The position numbers and the translations under genes were made by a program. A DNA stretch of 64,000 nucleotides from Sporichthya polymorpha DSM 43042 (GTDB lineage: Bacteria > Actinomycetota > Actinomycetes > Sporichthyales > Sporichthyaceae). The notes below the pieces were generated by a model. The model did not search any database. It was not told the DNA's origin and saw only the letters and a list, made by a program, of their open reading frames with translations. Below, in pieces: positions 48,784 through 56,354 of this stretch; position 1 is the stretch's first letter; each line of letters starts with the position of its first letter. The stretch covers positions 4,129,057 to 4,193,056 of the forward strand of contig NZ_KB913029.1 in assembly GCF_000384115.1 (NCBI RefSeq). The letters are read 5' to 3'.

Positions 48784-49504
48784 TGGCCGCGCCGGTGACG
48801 TTGCCGATCGCGTAGGTGATGGCGAGGGCGGCCGAACCGCCGATCAGGACCCGGAGTACCGGGCGGCGCGGGTCGGTGTTGCCCGCCCGGGCCGAGAGCC
48901 AGCCGAGCAGGGCGAGCGCTGCGAGCGTCACGGCGACCGTCGTCGGGACGCGGGCGGTGACCGGCGGCAGGGTGATGGCGAGCAGCGGGAGCAGCGCGCC
49001 GAGGACGAACGCGACGGCGGACGCGAGCCCCGCGGTGTACGGGTTGATCAGGTCGTCCGGGTCGATGTGGAGCTCGGCCTCCGCGTGCGCCCCGAGCGCG
49101 TCGGCCTCGGTCAGCTCTCGCGCCACCGTGCGCGCGGTCTCGGGCCGCAGCCCCTTCTGCTCGTAGATCTCGGCCAGCTCCGCGAGCTCGGCCTCGGGCT
49201 GCTCGGCGAGCTCCCGCTTCTCCTGCGCGAGCAGCTCCTGCTCGGCGTCCCGCTGGGAGCTGACCGACACGTACTCACCGAGTGACATCGACACCGCCCC
49301 CGCGACCAACCCCGCCAGCCCGGCGGTCAGCAGCGTGGTCCGGTCGGTCGTCGCCCCGGCGACGCCGACGACCAGCCCGGCCTGCGACACGATCCCGTCG
49401 TTCGCCCCCAGCACCGCCGCCCGCAGCCGGTTGAGCCGGTCACTGGTCGCCCCGTGCGGGGGATGGGCCTCGCCCGGATGCTCGGTGGCGCTGTCCTCAC
49501 TCAC
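48776..49504 (-). CDS. VIT1/CCC1 family iron/manganese transporter
   Basis: A 242-residue membrane protein of the vacuolar-iron-transporter family, probably exporting Fe or Mn. LNRLRAAVLGANDGIVSQAGLVVGVAGA is the family start with TM1, AGAVSMSLGEYVSVSSQRDAE covers TM2 and the metal-binding Met/Glu, a charged cytoplasmic helical segment follows, and three more TM segments end the protein. GTG 49504 is the start. Convergent overlap with the methyltransferase gene. Confidence 0.9.
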   Translation of the reverse strand: MSEDSATEHPGEAHPPHGATSDRLNRLRAAVLGANDGIVSQAGLVVGVAGATTDRTTLLTAGLAGLVAGAVSMSLGEYVSVSSQRDAEQELLAQEKRELAEQPEAELAELAEIYEQKGLRPETARTVARELTEADALGAHAEAELHIDPDDLINPYTAGLASAVAFVLGALLPLLAITLPPVTARVPTTVAVTLAALALLGWLSARAGNTDPRRPVLRVLIGGSAALAITYAIGNVTGAAIS

Positions 49505-49567
49505 GGGTCGCAGGCAATCACGCGGCCCGCCGGTAAGGCGAGACTGCGCGCCGGTCGGGTGTGCCGG

Positions 49568-50299
49568 TCAGGCGACGGCCGTTCGGCGGGAGGTGACGGC
49601 GTCGAAGCGGGCGAGGACGGTGGCGACGACCTCGGGGGCGGGGCCGAGGGGGGCGGCGACGGAGTCGGCCCCGGCGGCAAACGCTTCCGCGGAGGCGCGG
49701 TCGAGCAGGAGGCCGGGGGCGAGGAACCAGGCTGCGACGTCGACGCGGGTCGCACCGGCGGCGCGGAGGGCGGCGACGCTCTCCCCGACGCCCGGACCGG
49801 TGTTGGCGGCATCGGCGACGCGGACGTCCGCGCCGAGCTGACGCCGCCACCGCAGGGCGAGGCGGCGGAGCGCGGCCTTGGCGTCGGCGTCGGTGGTCCC
49901 GGCGCAGGCGAGCACGAGCCCGGTCCCGGGGCCGGGGGCGACGCCGGCCGCGTCCGTCACCGCGCGGAGCGCCGCGGGCAGCAGGCGCGGGTCCGGCCCG
50001 AGGACGCCGGCGAGCGAGACCCGGGCCCCGGTGCGCGCCGCGCCCTCGGCCAGGGCGGCGGGGACGTCGACCTTGCCGTGAAACGCGTGCCCGAGCAGGA
50101 GCGGGACCGCCACGACGGAACCGAGCCCGGTCAGCGCCTCGGCGACCCGGGGGCCGTTGTGATCGAGGTACCCGACCCGCACCGAGAGGTCCGGCCGGGC
50201 CGCCCGGGTCGCACCCGCGAGCCGCTCGATGGTCGCGGCGTGCCGGGGGTCCCGGCTTCCGTGGGCGACGAGCAGCAGCGACTCGGGGGTGCCGATCAT
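49568..50299 (-). CDS. Sirohydrochlorin chelatase family protein (CbiX/SirB type)
   Basis: A 243-residue chelatase expected to insert iron into sirohydrochlorin, making siroheme for the sulfite reductase of this operon. LLLVAHGSRDPR and PLLLGHAFHGKVDVP supply the two metal-binding histidine motifs of the CbiX fold, once in each half. ATG 50299 lies 17 bases after the cysC stop with no ribosome site, so its translation probably depends on cysC. Cobalt chelation for B12 is the alternative. Confidence 0.88.
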   Translation of the reverse strand: MIGTPESLLLVAHGSRDPRHAATIERLAGATRAARPDLSVRVGYLDHNGPRVAEALTGLGSVVAVPLLLGHAFHGKVDVPAALAEGAARTGARVSLAGVLGPDPRLLPAALRAVTDAAGVAPGPGTGLVLACAGTTDADAKAALRRLALRWRRQLGADVRVADAANTGPGVGESVAALRAAGATRVDVAAWFLAPGLLLDRASAEAFAAGADSVAAPLGPAPEVVATVLARFDAVTSRRTAVA

Positions 50300-50315
50300 G
50301 AGGGAGTTCGTCCGA

Positions 50316-50861
50316 TCAGATCAGCCCCCGCGCCGACAGCACGGCCCACACGGCGTCGACGGATTCGTCGAGGCTGCGGCCGGCGGTGTCGAGGCGGAGG
50401 TCGGCGTTGGTGGGTTCCTCGTACGGGTCGTCGACGCCGGTGAGCCCGGTCATCTGACCCGCCTTCTGCTTCGCGTACAGGCCCTTCACGTCCCGCTCGG
50501 CGCAGACCTCGACGGAGGTCGCGACGTGGATGAGCACGAACGGGGTGCCGGCCTTCTCGTGGCGCTCGCGCACGGAGTCGCGCGCCTCGGCGTAGGGCGC
50601 GATCACCGGCACCAGGGTGAGCACGTCGTTGCGGGAGAGCACCTCGGCGACGTAGCCGATGCGGCGCACGTTGGTGATCCGGTCCTCGCGGGAGAACCCG
50701 AGGTCGGCGGTGAGGACCTGACGGACCTCGTCGCCGTCGAGGATGTCGACCCGGTGGCCCGCCGCCCGCAGCCGCGGCGCGAGCGCCTCGGTGATGGTCG
50801 ACTTGCCCGCGCCGGACAGCCCGGTCAGCCAGATGGTGGCGCCCGTGGAGGAAGTGCTCAT
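50316..50861 (-). CDS. cysC: Adenylylsulfate kinase
   Basis: Phosphorylates APS to PAPS. The 181-residue protein has the Walker A loop WLTGLSGAGKST near residue 12, DGDEVRQVLTADLGFSREDR and the family-specific VKGLYAKQKAGQMTGLTGVDDPYE. ATG 50861 overlaps the cysH stop (ATGA). The sulfate adenylyltransferase genes cysD/cysN are not in the window, so APS must come from elsewhere. Confidence 0.94.
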   Translation of the reverse strand: MSTSSTGATIWLTGLSGAGKSTITEALAPRLRAAGHRVDILDGDEVRQVLTADLGFSREDRITNVRRIGYVAEVLSRNDVLTLVPVIAPYAEARDSVRERHEKAGTPFVLIHVATSVEVCAERDVKGLYAKQKAGQMTGLTGVDDPYEEPTNADLRLDTAGRSLDESVDAVWAVLSARGLI

Positions 50862-51598
50862 GTGTGCAGCCCGCATTCCGTCTTGGAGGACCCGGACCAA
50901 CGTCCGGCACGGGAATCCTCTCCCGCCGCGACGCGACGGGTGCACGGACGGCAACCGATGGAGTCGTAGCCGTCCATCAGCAGCGGGTTGAGCAGCACCC
51001 CGTGCTCGGCGACGTAAGCGTCGACGTCGGTCTGCGTCCACCGGGCGATCGGGCAGATCTTCACCTTGCCGCGGCTCGCGTCCCACGACACGACGGGCGT
51101 GTTCGCCCGCGCCGGGGTCTCGTCCCGACGGATGCCGGTGATCCACGCGTCGTAGTTGCGCATCGCGTTGTTCAGCGGGGCGACCTTGCGCAGCGCGCAG
51201 CACTGATCCGGGTCGCGGGCCCACAGGTCCTTCCCGAACGCGATGTCCTGCTGCGCGATGCTGAGCGTCGGTGCGACGTCGAGCACATTGACGTCGTACA
51301 TCGCGGCCACCGCGTCGCGGGTGCCGATCGTCTCGGCGAAGTGGTAGCCGGTGTTCAGGAAGAGCACGTCGACGCCCGGCTTCACCGCCGAGACCAGGTG
51401 CGCGACGACGGCGTCGGCCATCGACGACGTCACCGCGACGCGGTCTCCGAAGGTCTCGGCAGCCCAACGCACGATCTCGGTCGCCGACGCCTCCTCGAGC
51501 TCCTTGCCGGCGATGTCGGCGAGGTGCGCGAGGTCGGCGGGTGCCCGCTCGTCCCGGCGGCGCCGGACGCGGGGCGAGGACAGGTCGACGATCGTCAT
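50858..51598 (-). CDS. cysH: Phosphoadenylyl/adenylyl-sulfate reductase
   Basis: Reduces activated sulfate to sulfite. The 246-residue enzyme carries DPDQCCALRKV and GCRPCTRRV, the cysteine pairs that bind [4Fe-4S] in APS-type reductases, plus the catalytic Cys in KTECGLH at the C-terminus. The cluster indicates APS rather than PAPS as substrate, though cysC is next to it. ATG 51598 overlaps the stop of the small zinc-ribbon gene. Confidence 0.94.
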   Translation of the reverse strand: MTIVDLSSPRVRRRRDERAPADLAHLADIAGKELEEASATEIVRWAAETFGDRVAVTSSMADAVVAHLVSAVKPGVDVLFLNTGYHFAETIGTRDAVAAMYDVNVLDVAPTLSIAQQDIAFGKDLWARDPDQCCALRKVAPLNNAMRNYDAWITGIRRDETPARANTPVVSWDASRGKVKICPIARWTQTDVDAYVAEHGVLLNPLLMDGYDSIGCRPCTRRVAAGEDSRAGRWSGSSKTECGLHT

Positions 51599-51768
51599 CC
51601 GGACACCTCCTCACTGGATCCATTCGATGTGTCCCCGGCCAGGCCGAGGAACTTCAACGCGAACGCGCGTCGGCACGACGCGCACGCCCACTGCCCGTGG
51701 GTCTCGAGGGGACGCAGGGTCTCCTCGGCGCAGTACGGGCAGTGGAACGGGACAGCCCGTTCACTCAT
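51595..51768 (-). CDS. 57-residue zinc-ribbon protein in the sulfur operon
   Basis: A short gene between sulfite reductase and cysH. The product starts MSERAVPFHCPYCAEETLRP and contains two CxxC pairs (CPYC and CASC) about 20 residues apart, then RRAFALKFLGL and an acidic end. ATG 51768 follows the reductase stop by 18 bases; the stop overlaps the ATG of cysH. Similar small proteins occur at this place in Streptomyces, as far as I recall. Function is unknown; a redox or metal partner for sulfite or APS reduction is a guess. Confidence 0.85.
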   Translation of the reverse strand: MSERAVPFHCPYCAEETLRPLETHGQWACASCRRAFALKFLGLAGDTSNGSSEEVSG

Positions 51769-51786
51769 GGCCCGACTCCCGGCGGC

Positions 51787-53490
51787 TCAGGCCAGGTCGG
51801 CTTCGTCGGCCCGCACGACCCAGGCGGCGAACCGCTCGCCCTCGGTGCGCTGCGCCAGGTAGCGGCGCAGGACGCGCTCGACGTAGTCGTCGAGCTCGGC
51901 CGAGGAGACCTTGAGCCCACGGAGTTTCCGGCCGAAGCCGGCGTCGATTCCGAGGCTGCCACCGAGGTGGATCTGGAAGCCCTCGACCATCTCGCCGTCC
52001 GGACCGGGGACGAGCACGCCCTTGAGGCCGATGTCCGCGACCTGCGAGCGGGCGCAGGAGTTCGGGCAGCCGTTCATGTTGATCGTGAGCGGGGTGGTGA
52101 ACTCCGGGATCCGGCGCTCGAGCTCACGCACCAGCGCGCCCGCGCGGCCCTTGGTCTCGACGATCGCGAGTTTGCAGTACTCGATGCCGGTGCAGGCCAT
52201 CGTCTGGCGGCGGAACGGCGACGGCCGCACCTGCAGGTCGAGTGCCTCCAGCGCGCCCGCGAGGGCTTCGACCTTGTCCTCGGCGACGTCGAGGATGAGC
52301 ACCTTCTGCTCCGCCGTCAGTCGGACGCGACCGGTGCCGTACTCGTCGGCGAGGTCGGCGATCTTGCTCAGCAGCGTCCCGTTGAGGCGTCCGACGAGCG
52401 GGGCGAACCCGACGTAGAAGTTGCCGTCCCGCTGCGCGTGGACGCCGAGGTGGTCGCGGAAGCCGGGGCCGGGGGTCTCCGGCGCGGGTCCGTCGATCAG
52501 CTTGCGGTGCAGGTACTCGGTCTCGACGACCTCGCGGAAGCGCTCGACTCCCCAGTCGGCGACGAGGAACTTCAGCCGGGCGCGGTTGCGGAGCCGGCGG
52601 TAGCCGTAGTCGCGGAACACCGAGATGACCGCGGCCCAGACGTCGGGGACCTCCTCGAGCGGCACCCACACGCCGAGGCGCTGGGCGAGCATCGGGTTGG
52701 TCGAGAGCCCGCCGCCGACCCAGACGTCGAAGCCCGGGCCGTGCTCGGGGTGCACGACGCCGAGAAACGAGAGGTCGTTGACCTCGTGCGCGACGTCCAT
52801 CGCCGGCGAGCCGGAGACCGCCGACTTGAACTTGCGGGGCAGGTTCGCGAACTCGGGGTCGCCGATGTACCGGCGGACGATCTCGCGGATCGCGGGCGTG
52901 CCGTCGACGATCTCGTCGGCCGCGATCCCGGCGACGGGGGAGCCGAGCACGACGCGGGGCGAGTCGCCGCAGGCCTCGAGCGAGGACAGGCCGACCGCCT
53001 CGATGCGCTCCCAGATCGCGGGGACGTCCTCGATCCGCACCCAGTGGAGCTGGATGTTCTGACGGTCGGTCACGTCCGCCGTGTCGCGGGCGTAGGTCGT
53101 GGAGACCTCGGCGATCGCGCGGAGCTGCTCGCCGGACAGCTGCCCGCCGTCCGAGCGGATGCGCATCATGAAGTACTTGTCGTCGAGCTCGTTGGGGTCG
53201 AGGACGGCCGTCTGGCCGCCGCTGATCCCGGGCTTGCGCTGGGTGTAGATGCCCATCCAGCGGAAGCGGCCGCGCAGGTCGTTCGGGTCGATCGAGTCGA
53301 AACCCGTGTACTGGTAGCGGTCGAGAATGCGGGCCCGGACGTTGAGCGGGTTGTCGTCCTTCTTGAACTGCTCGTTCGCGTTGAGCGGCTCGCGGTGGCC
53401 CAGGGCCCACTGGCCCTGCCCCTTGGCGCGGCCCTGCTTCGGGGCGCGGGAACCGGCGGTGGGCGTGGTGGTGCGGTCGGCGTTCTTCAC
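51787..53490 (-). CDS. sir: Ferredoxin-dependent nitrite/sulfite reductase
   Basis: Reduces sulfite to sulfide (or nitrite to ammonia) with siroheme and [4Fe-4S]. The 567-residue protein repeats the two-fold reductase fold; the cluster/siroheme cysteines are in MACTGIEYCK near residue 430 and NGCPNSCARSQ near 475. RWMGIYTQRKPG and LTDRQN-like VTDRQNIQLHW are family marks. GTG 53490 gives a 26-residue N-terminus before GQWALGH, as in relatives, so the upstream GTG 53523 is rejected. Sulfur-gene neighbours make sulfite the likely substrate. Confidence 0.93.
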   Translation of the reverse strand: MKNADRTTTPTAGSRAPKQGRAKGQGQWALGHREPLNANEQFKKDDNPLNVRARILDRYQYTGFDSIDPNDLRGRFRWMGIYTQRKPGISGGQTAVLDPNELDDKYFMMRIRSDGGQLSGEQLRAIAEVSTTYARDTADVTDRQNIQLHWVRIEDVPAIWERIEAVGLSSLEACGDSPRVVLGSPVAGIAADEIVDGTPAIREIVRRYIGDPEFANLPRKFKSAVSGSPAMDVAHEVNDLSFLGVVHPEHGPGFDVWVGGGLSTNPMLAQRLGVWVPLEEVPDVWAAVISVFRDYGYRRLRNRARLKFLVADWGVERFREVVETEYLHRKLIDGPAPETPGPGFRDHLGVHAQRDGNFYVGFAPLVGRLNGTLLSKIADLADEYGTGRVRLTAEQKVLILDVAEDKVEALAGALEALDLQVRPSPFRRQTMACTGIEYCKLAIVETKGRAGALVRELERRIPEFTTPLTINMNGCPNSCARSQVADIGLKGVLVPGPDGEMVEGFQIHLGGSLGIDAGFGRKLRGLKVSSAELDDYVERVLRRYLAQRTEGERFAAWVVRADEADLA

Positions 53491-53609
53491 GGGAAGTCTG
53501 GTCCTTCGGCTGACAGCGAGCACGCCGCAACCCCGGACACGCCGCAGCGGGCAGGGCGTGTCGAGAGGGGACCGGCGCGCCCGCGCGGGAAGAGGCGGGG
53601 GCGGAGTGG

Positions 53610-53693
53610 TCAGCCGGCCAGACAGGACATCGTGCAGACGCGGCCGAGGTCGATGTGACGACGCTCGACGAGGGCGATCCGCTCGATGTTCAC
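53610..53693 (-). CDS. Cys-containing leader peptide of the sulfur operon
   Basis: A 27-residue open frame starting GTG 53693 and ending 119 bases before sir: VNIERIALVERRHIDLGRVC then TMSCLAG. The RRHIDLGRVC core matches the actinobacterial putative leader peptides that precede sulfur-assimilation genes. Two terminal Cys codons fit ribosome-mediated attenuation responding to cysteine. A poor ribosome site and no homologue search leave the mechanism unproven. Confidence 0.78.
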   Translation of the reverse strand: MNIERIALVERRHIDLGRVCTMSCLAG

Positions 53694-53804
53694 GCGGTCA
53701 GGGTGGCACGAGAACGCGCGAAAACCACGGCGCGTCCAGCATCTGGACACCCGTCTCCGGGGTTGTCAGGACATTTGCAGAAGCGCTTGTCCGGCCAACT
53801 CGAA

Positions 53805-53833
53805 ACTCTATCGACTAAGTCCAATTAAAGCAA
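53805..53833 (-). promoter_or_regulatory. Promoter of the sulfur operon with embedded palindrome
   Basis: On the minus strand TTGCTT (53833-53828), a 17-base spacer and TAGAGT (53810-53805). The spacer contains the palindrome GACT-A-AGTC, a possible operator. It would start transcription about 105 bases before the leader peptide. Confidence 0.5.
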
Positions 53834-53885
53834 GGTTCCGGCGCGTCCGGGGGCGTCGGAGACGTGTGCGACACGTGTGGATGGC

Positions 53886-53891
53886 TACCGT
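53886..53891 (+). promoter_or_regulatory. Leaderless -10 of the YihY-family gene
   Basis: TACCGT followed by 6 bases and ATG 53898; no ribosome site, which supports that start over 53877. Confidence 0.5.
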
Positions 53892-53897
53892 AGGGAC

Positions 53898-55079
53898 ATG
53901 GCCCGTGGCAGCTCCATGGCCGGGACCGGCCCGGCCGCGCCGCGCCCCCGGCGGGTGTTCTCCGCAGTCGGGCATCTACGGCGGCTCGCCCGGACCACGT
54001 TCTCGATCTGTCTGCGTCATCGCGTCACGGGTCTGGCGGCGGAGATCGGCTTCTTCGCGATCCTGTCCCTGCCCCCGCTCGTGCTGGGGCTGGTCGGCAC
54101 GCTCGGTTACTTCGCGGACGTCATCGGCCCGGACACGGTCGAGGACATCCGCAGCAACATCATCGACCTGTCCCGCGAGGCGCTCTCGGACCAGGCGGTC
54201 AGCGACGTCATCGTCCCGACGCTGAACGACGTCCTCGACGGCGGCCGGTTCGACATCGTCTCGCTCGGTTTCCTGCTCGCCCTGTGGTCGGGGTCGCGCG
54301 CGCTGAACACGATGATCGACACGATCGCGATCATGTACGGCCTCGGCGGCCACCGCGGGATCATCGCCACCCGGGCGCTGTCGTTCTCGCTCTACATCGT
54401 CGGCCTGGTCATCGCGATCGTGCTGGCGCCGCCGATCCTCGCCGGGCCGGACCTGGTCTCCGAGGCGATCCCGGAGCAGGCCCACTGGGTCATGGTCCTG
54501 TACTGGCCGCTGGTCATCGTGCTGACGATGGCGTCGCTGACGACCCTGTACTGGATCGCGGTCCCGGTGCCCAACGCGTGGCGCCGCTGCCTCCCGGGTG
54601 CGGGCCTGACGCTGGTCGGCTGGCTGCTCGGCAGCTACCTCGTCCGCAAGATCATCGACTGGTCGGTCGGCAGCACGTCGATCTACGGCCCGCTGGCCGC
54701 CTCGATCGTCGTGCTGATCTGGCTCTACGTCCTGTCGATCGCGATGCTCATCGGCGCCGCCTTCAACGCCGCGGTCGACCGGCAGTGGCCGCAGCGGCAC
54801 GACGACCACACCCTGGACGGGATCCCCGTCCTCCGCGCGACGAAGCAGATCACCCCGCCGGCCCCGGTCCCCTCCTCAACCACGGACGCCCCGGAGACCC
54901 CGGAGGCACCGGTCGAGGCGGCGGGGGACCCGTCCGCGGACGCCGGCCCGGCGACCGGCGGAAATTCGGGCGACGACGTGACCGTCCTGCCCGTAGTCTT
55001 CGGCGAACACACGGCCCCGGCGCAGGACGAGCCCGAGGCCCCGGCACCGGAGGAGGTGAAGCGACATGGCCGTCTCTGA
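53898..55079 (+). CDS. YihY/BrkB family membrane protein
   Basis: A 393-residue protein with six hydrophobic segments of the YihY (formerly ribonuclease BN) family; true function unsettled. TGLAAEIGFFAILSLPPLVLGL is TM1, and WRRCLPGAGLTLVGWLL, STSIYGPLAASIVVLIWLYVLS and IGAAFNAAVD are typical late motifs. The C-terminal 90 residues are Pro/Ala/Glu-rich and disordered. ATG 53898 is supported by a leaderless -10. Divergent from the sulfur operon, with rsgA 44 bases downstream. Confidence 0.9.
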   Translation: MARGSSMAGTGPAAPRPRRVFSAVGHLRRLARTTFSICLRHRVTGLAAEIGFFAILSLPPLVLGLVGTLGYFADVIGPDTVEDIRSNIIDLSREALSDQAVSDVIVPTLNDVLDGGRFDIVSLGFLLALWSGSRALNTMIDTIAIMYGLGGHRGIIATRALSFSLYIVGLVIAIVLAPPILAGPDLVSEAIPEQAHWVMVLYWPLVIVLTMASLTTLYWIAVPVPNAWRRCLPGAGLTLVGWLLGSYLVRKIIDWSVGSTSIYGPLAASIVVLIWLYVLSIAMLIGAAFNAAVDRQWPQRHDDHTLDGIPVLRATKQITPPAPVPSSTTDAPETPEAPVEAAGDPSADAGPATGGNSGDDVTVLPVVFGEHTAPAQDEPEAPAPEEVKRHGRL

Positions 55080-55123
55080 GCGCGCGCTTTCTCGCTCCCT
55101 TTCCTCCAACTCAAGGTGCCGCG

Positions 55124-56233
55124 TTGAATCCGTCTGCCTCTGATCCTGTCTCCACCCCGGTTCCGGACCCCGCGTCCGACCCGGACGTTCTGCTCGCCCT
55201 CGGCTGGGGCGCCGACCTCGGCGCCGCCTTCGAGCGCTACCGCGACCCCGCCGTCGTCCCCGCCCGCGTGACGCGGGTGGACCGCGGCCGGTTGCTCGTT
55301 CTGACCGCCGCCGGCCCGACCGACGCCCTCCCCACCCCCGGGCTCGCCGCGGAGTCCCGCGACGCCCCCTGCACCGGCGACTGGGTGGTGCTACGGCGGA
55401 CGCCGGACGGGCCGTCGTTCGTCGACGCCGTCCTGCCCAGGCGCACGTTGCTGACCCGCGCCGTCGCCGGCGGCGAGTCCCAGGCACAGCCGCTCGCGGC
55501 GAACGCCGACGCGATCGCGCTGGTCGAGGGCCTCGACCCGACGCCGAGCCTGAGCCGGATCGAGCGCCTGCTCGTCCTGCTCTGGGAGACCGACGCGACG
55601 CCGCTGATCGTCCTCACCAAGGCCGACCTCGTCCCGGACCCGTGGGCGATCGCCGACCAGGTCGCGGGCGTCGCGGCCGGCGTCGAGGTTTACGTCGTCA
55701 GCTCGGCGACCGGCGACGGCTACGCCGGGCTCGAGCCCTACGTCGGGTTCGGTCGGACGCTCGCGCTGCTCGGCCGCTCGGGTGCGGGGAAGTCCTCGCT
55801 GACCAACCGGCTCACCGGCGCCGACCTCGCGACGCAGTCGATCCGTGAGGACGGCCGCGGGCGGCACACCACCGTCCGTCGCGAGCTGGTGGCGGTCCCG
55901 GGCGGTGGGGCGGTCCTCGACACCCCGGGGCTCCGAGCCGCCGGGCTGTGGTCCGCCGAGGAGGGGGTCGAGCGCGTCTTCGGCGACATCGAGGCCCTCG
56001 CCTCGGAGTGCCGGTTCGGCGACTGCGGCCACGAGTCCGAACCGGGCTGCGCCGTCCAGGCGGCGCTGGCCGACGGCCGCCTCGAGGATCGTCGCTGGCA
56101 GAGCTACCGCAAGCTGCTCCGCGAGGCGGAGTGGATCGCCTCCCGCACCGACCACCGCCTCCGGCAGGAGCGGACCAAGGCGTGGAAGCAGATCCACCTC
56201 GAGATGCGCCGGAACCCCAAGCCGGGTCGCTGA
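55124..56233 (+). CDS. rsgA: Ribosome small-subunit GTPase RsgA, TTG start
   Basis: Circularly permuted GTPase acting late in 30S assembly. Of 369 residues, the N-terminal OB domain is followed by TKAD (G4, near 165), GRSGAGKSSL (G1, near 217), the GRGRHTT switch region, DTPG (G3, near 266) and the zinc knuckle CRFGDCGHESEPGC (near 296-308). The start is a TTG at 55124, the only initiator with a ribosome site (AAGGTG 5 bases upstream); the frame is open upstream but antisense-like. Orientation suggests read-through from the YihY gene. Confidence 0.93.
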   Translation: MNPSASDPVSTPVPDPASDPDVLLALGWGADLGAAFERYRDPAVVPARVTRVDRGRLLVLTAAGPTDALPTPGLAAESRDAPCTGDWVVLRRTPDGPSFVDAVLPRRTLLTRAVAGGESQAQPLAANADAIALVEGLDPTPSLSRIERLLVLLWETDATPLIVLTKADLVPDPWAIADQVAGVAAGVEVYVVSSATGDGYAGLEPYVGFGRTLALLGRSGAGKSSLTNRLTGADLATQSIREDGRGRHTTVRRELVAVPGGGAVLDTPGLRAAGLWSAEEGVERVFGDIEALASECRFGDCGHESEPGCAVQAALADGRLEDRRWQSYRKLLREAEWIASRTDHRLRQERTKAWKQIHLEMRRNPKPGR

Positions 56234-56354
56234 CCGATCCGGCCCCGCGCCCGCCCCGAATCCCGTAGCCGGACCGTAAGGCCGCGAGCGGGTCCGGGGC
56301 GGGTCCGGCGTGTCAGGCTGGCTGGGAAGTCGGAAGTGGTCGAGGGGACGTCGG

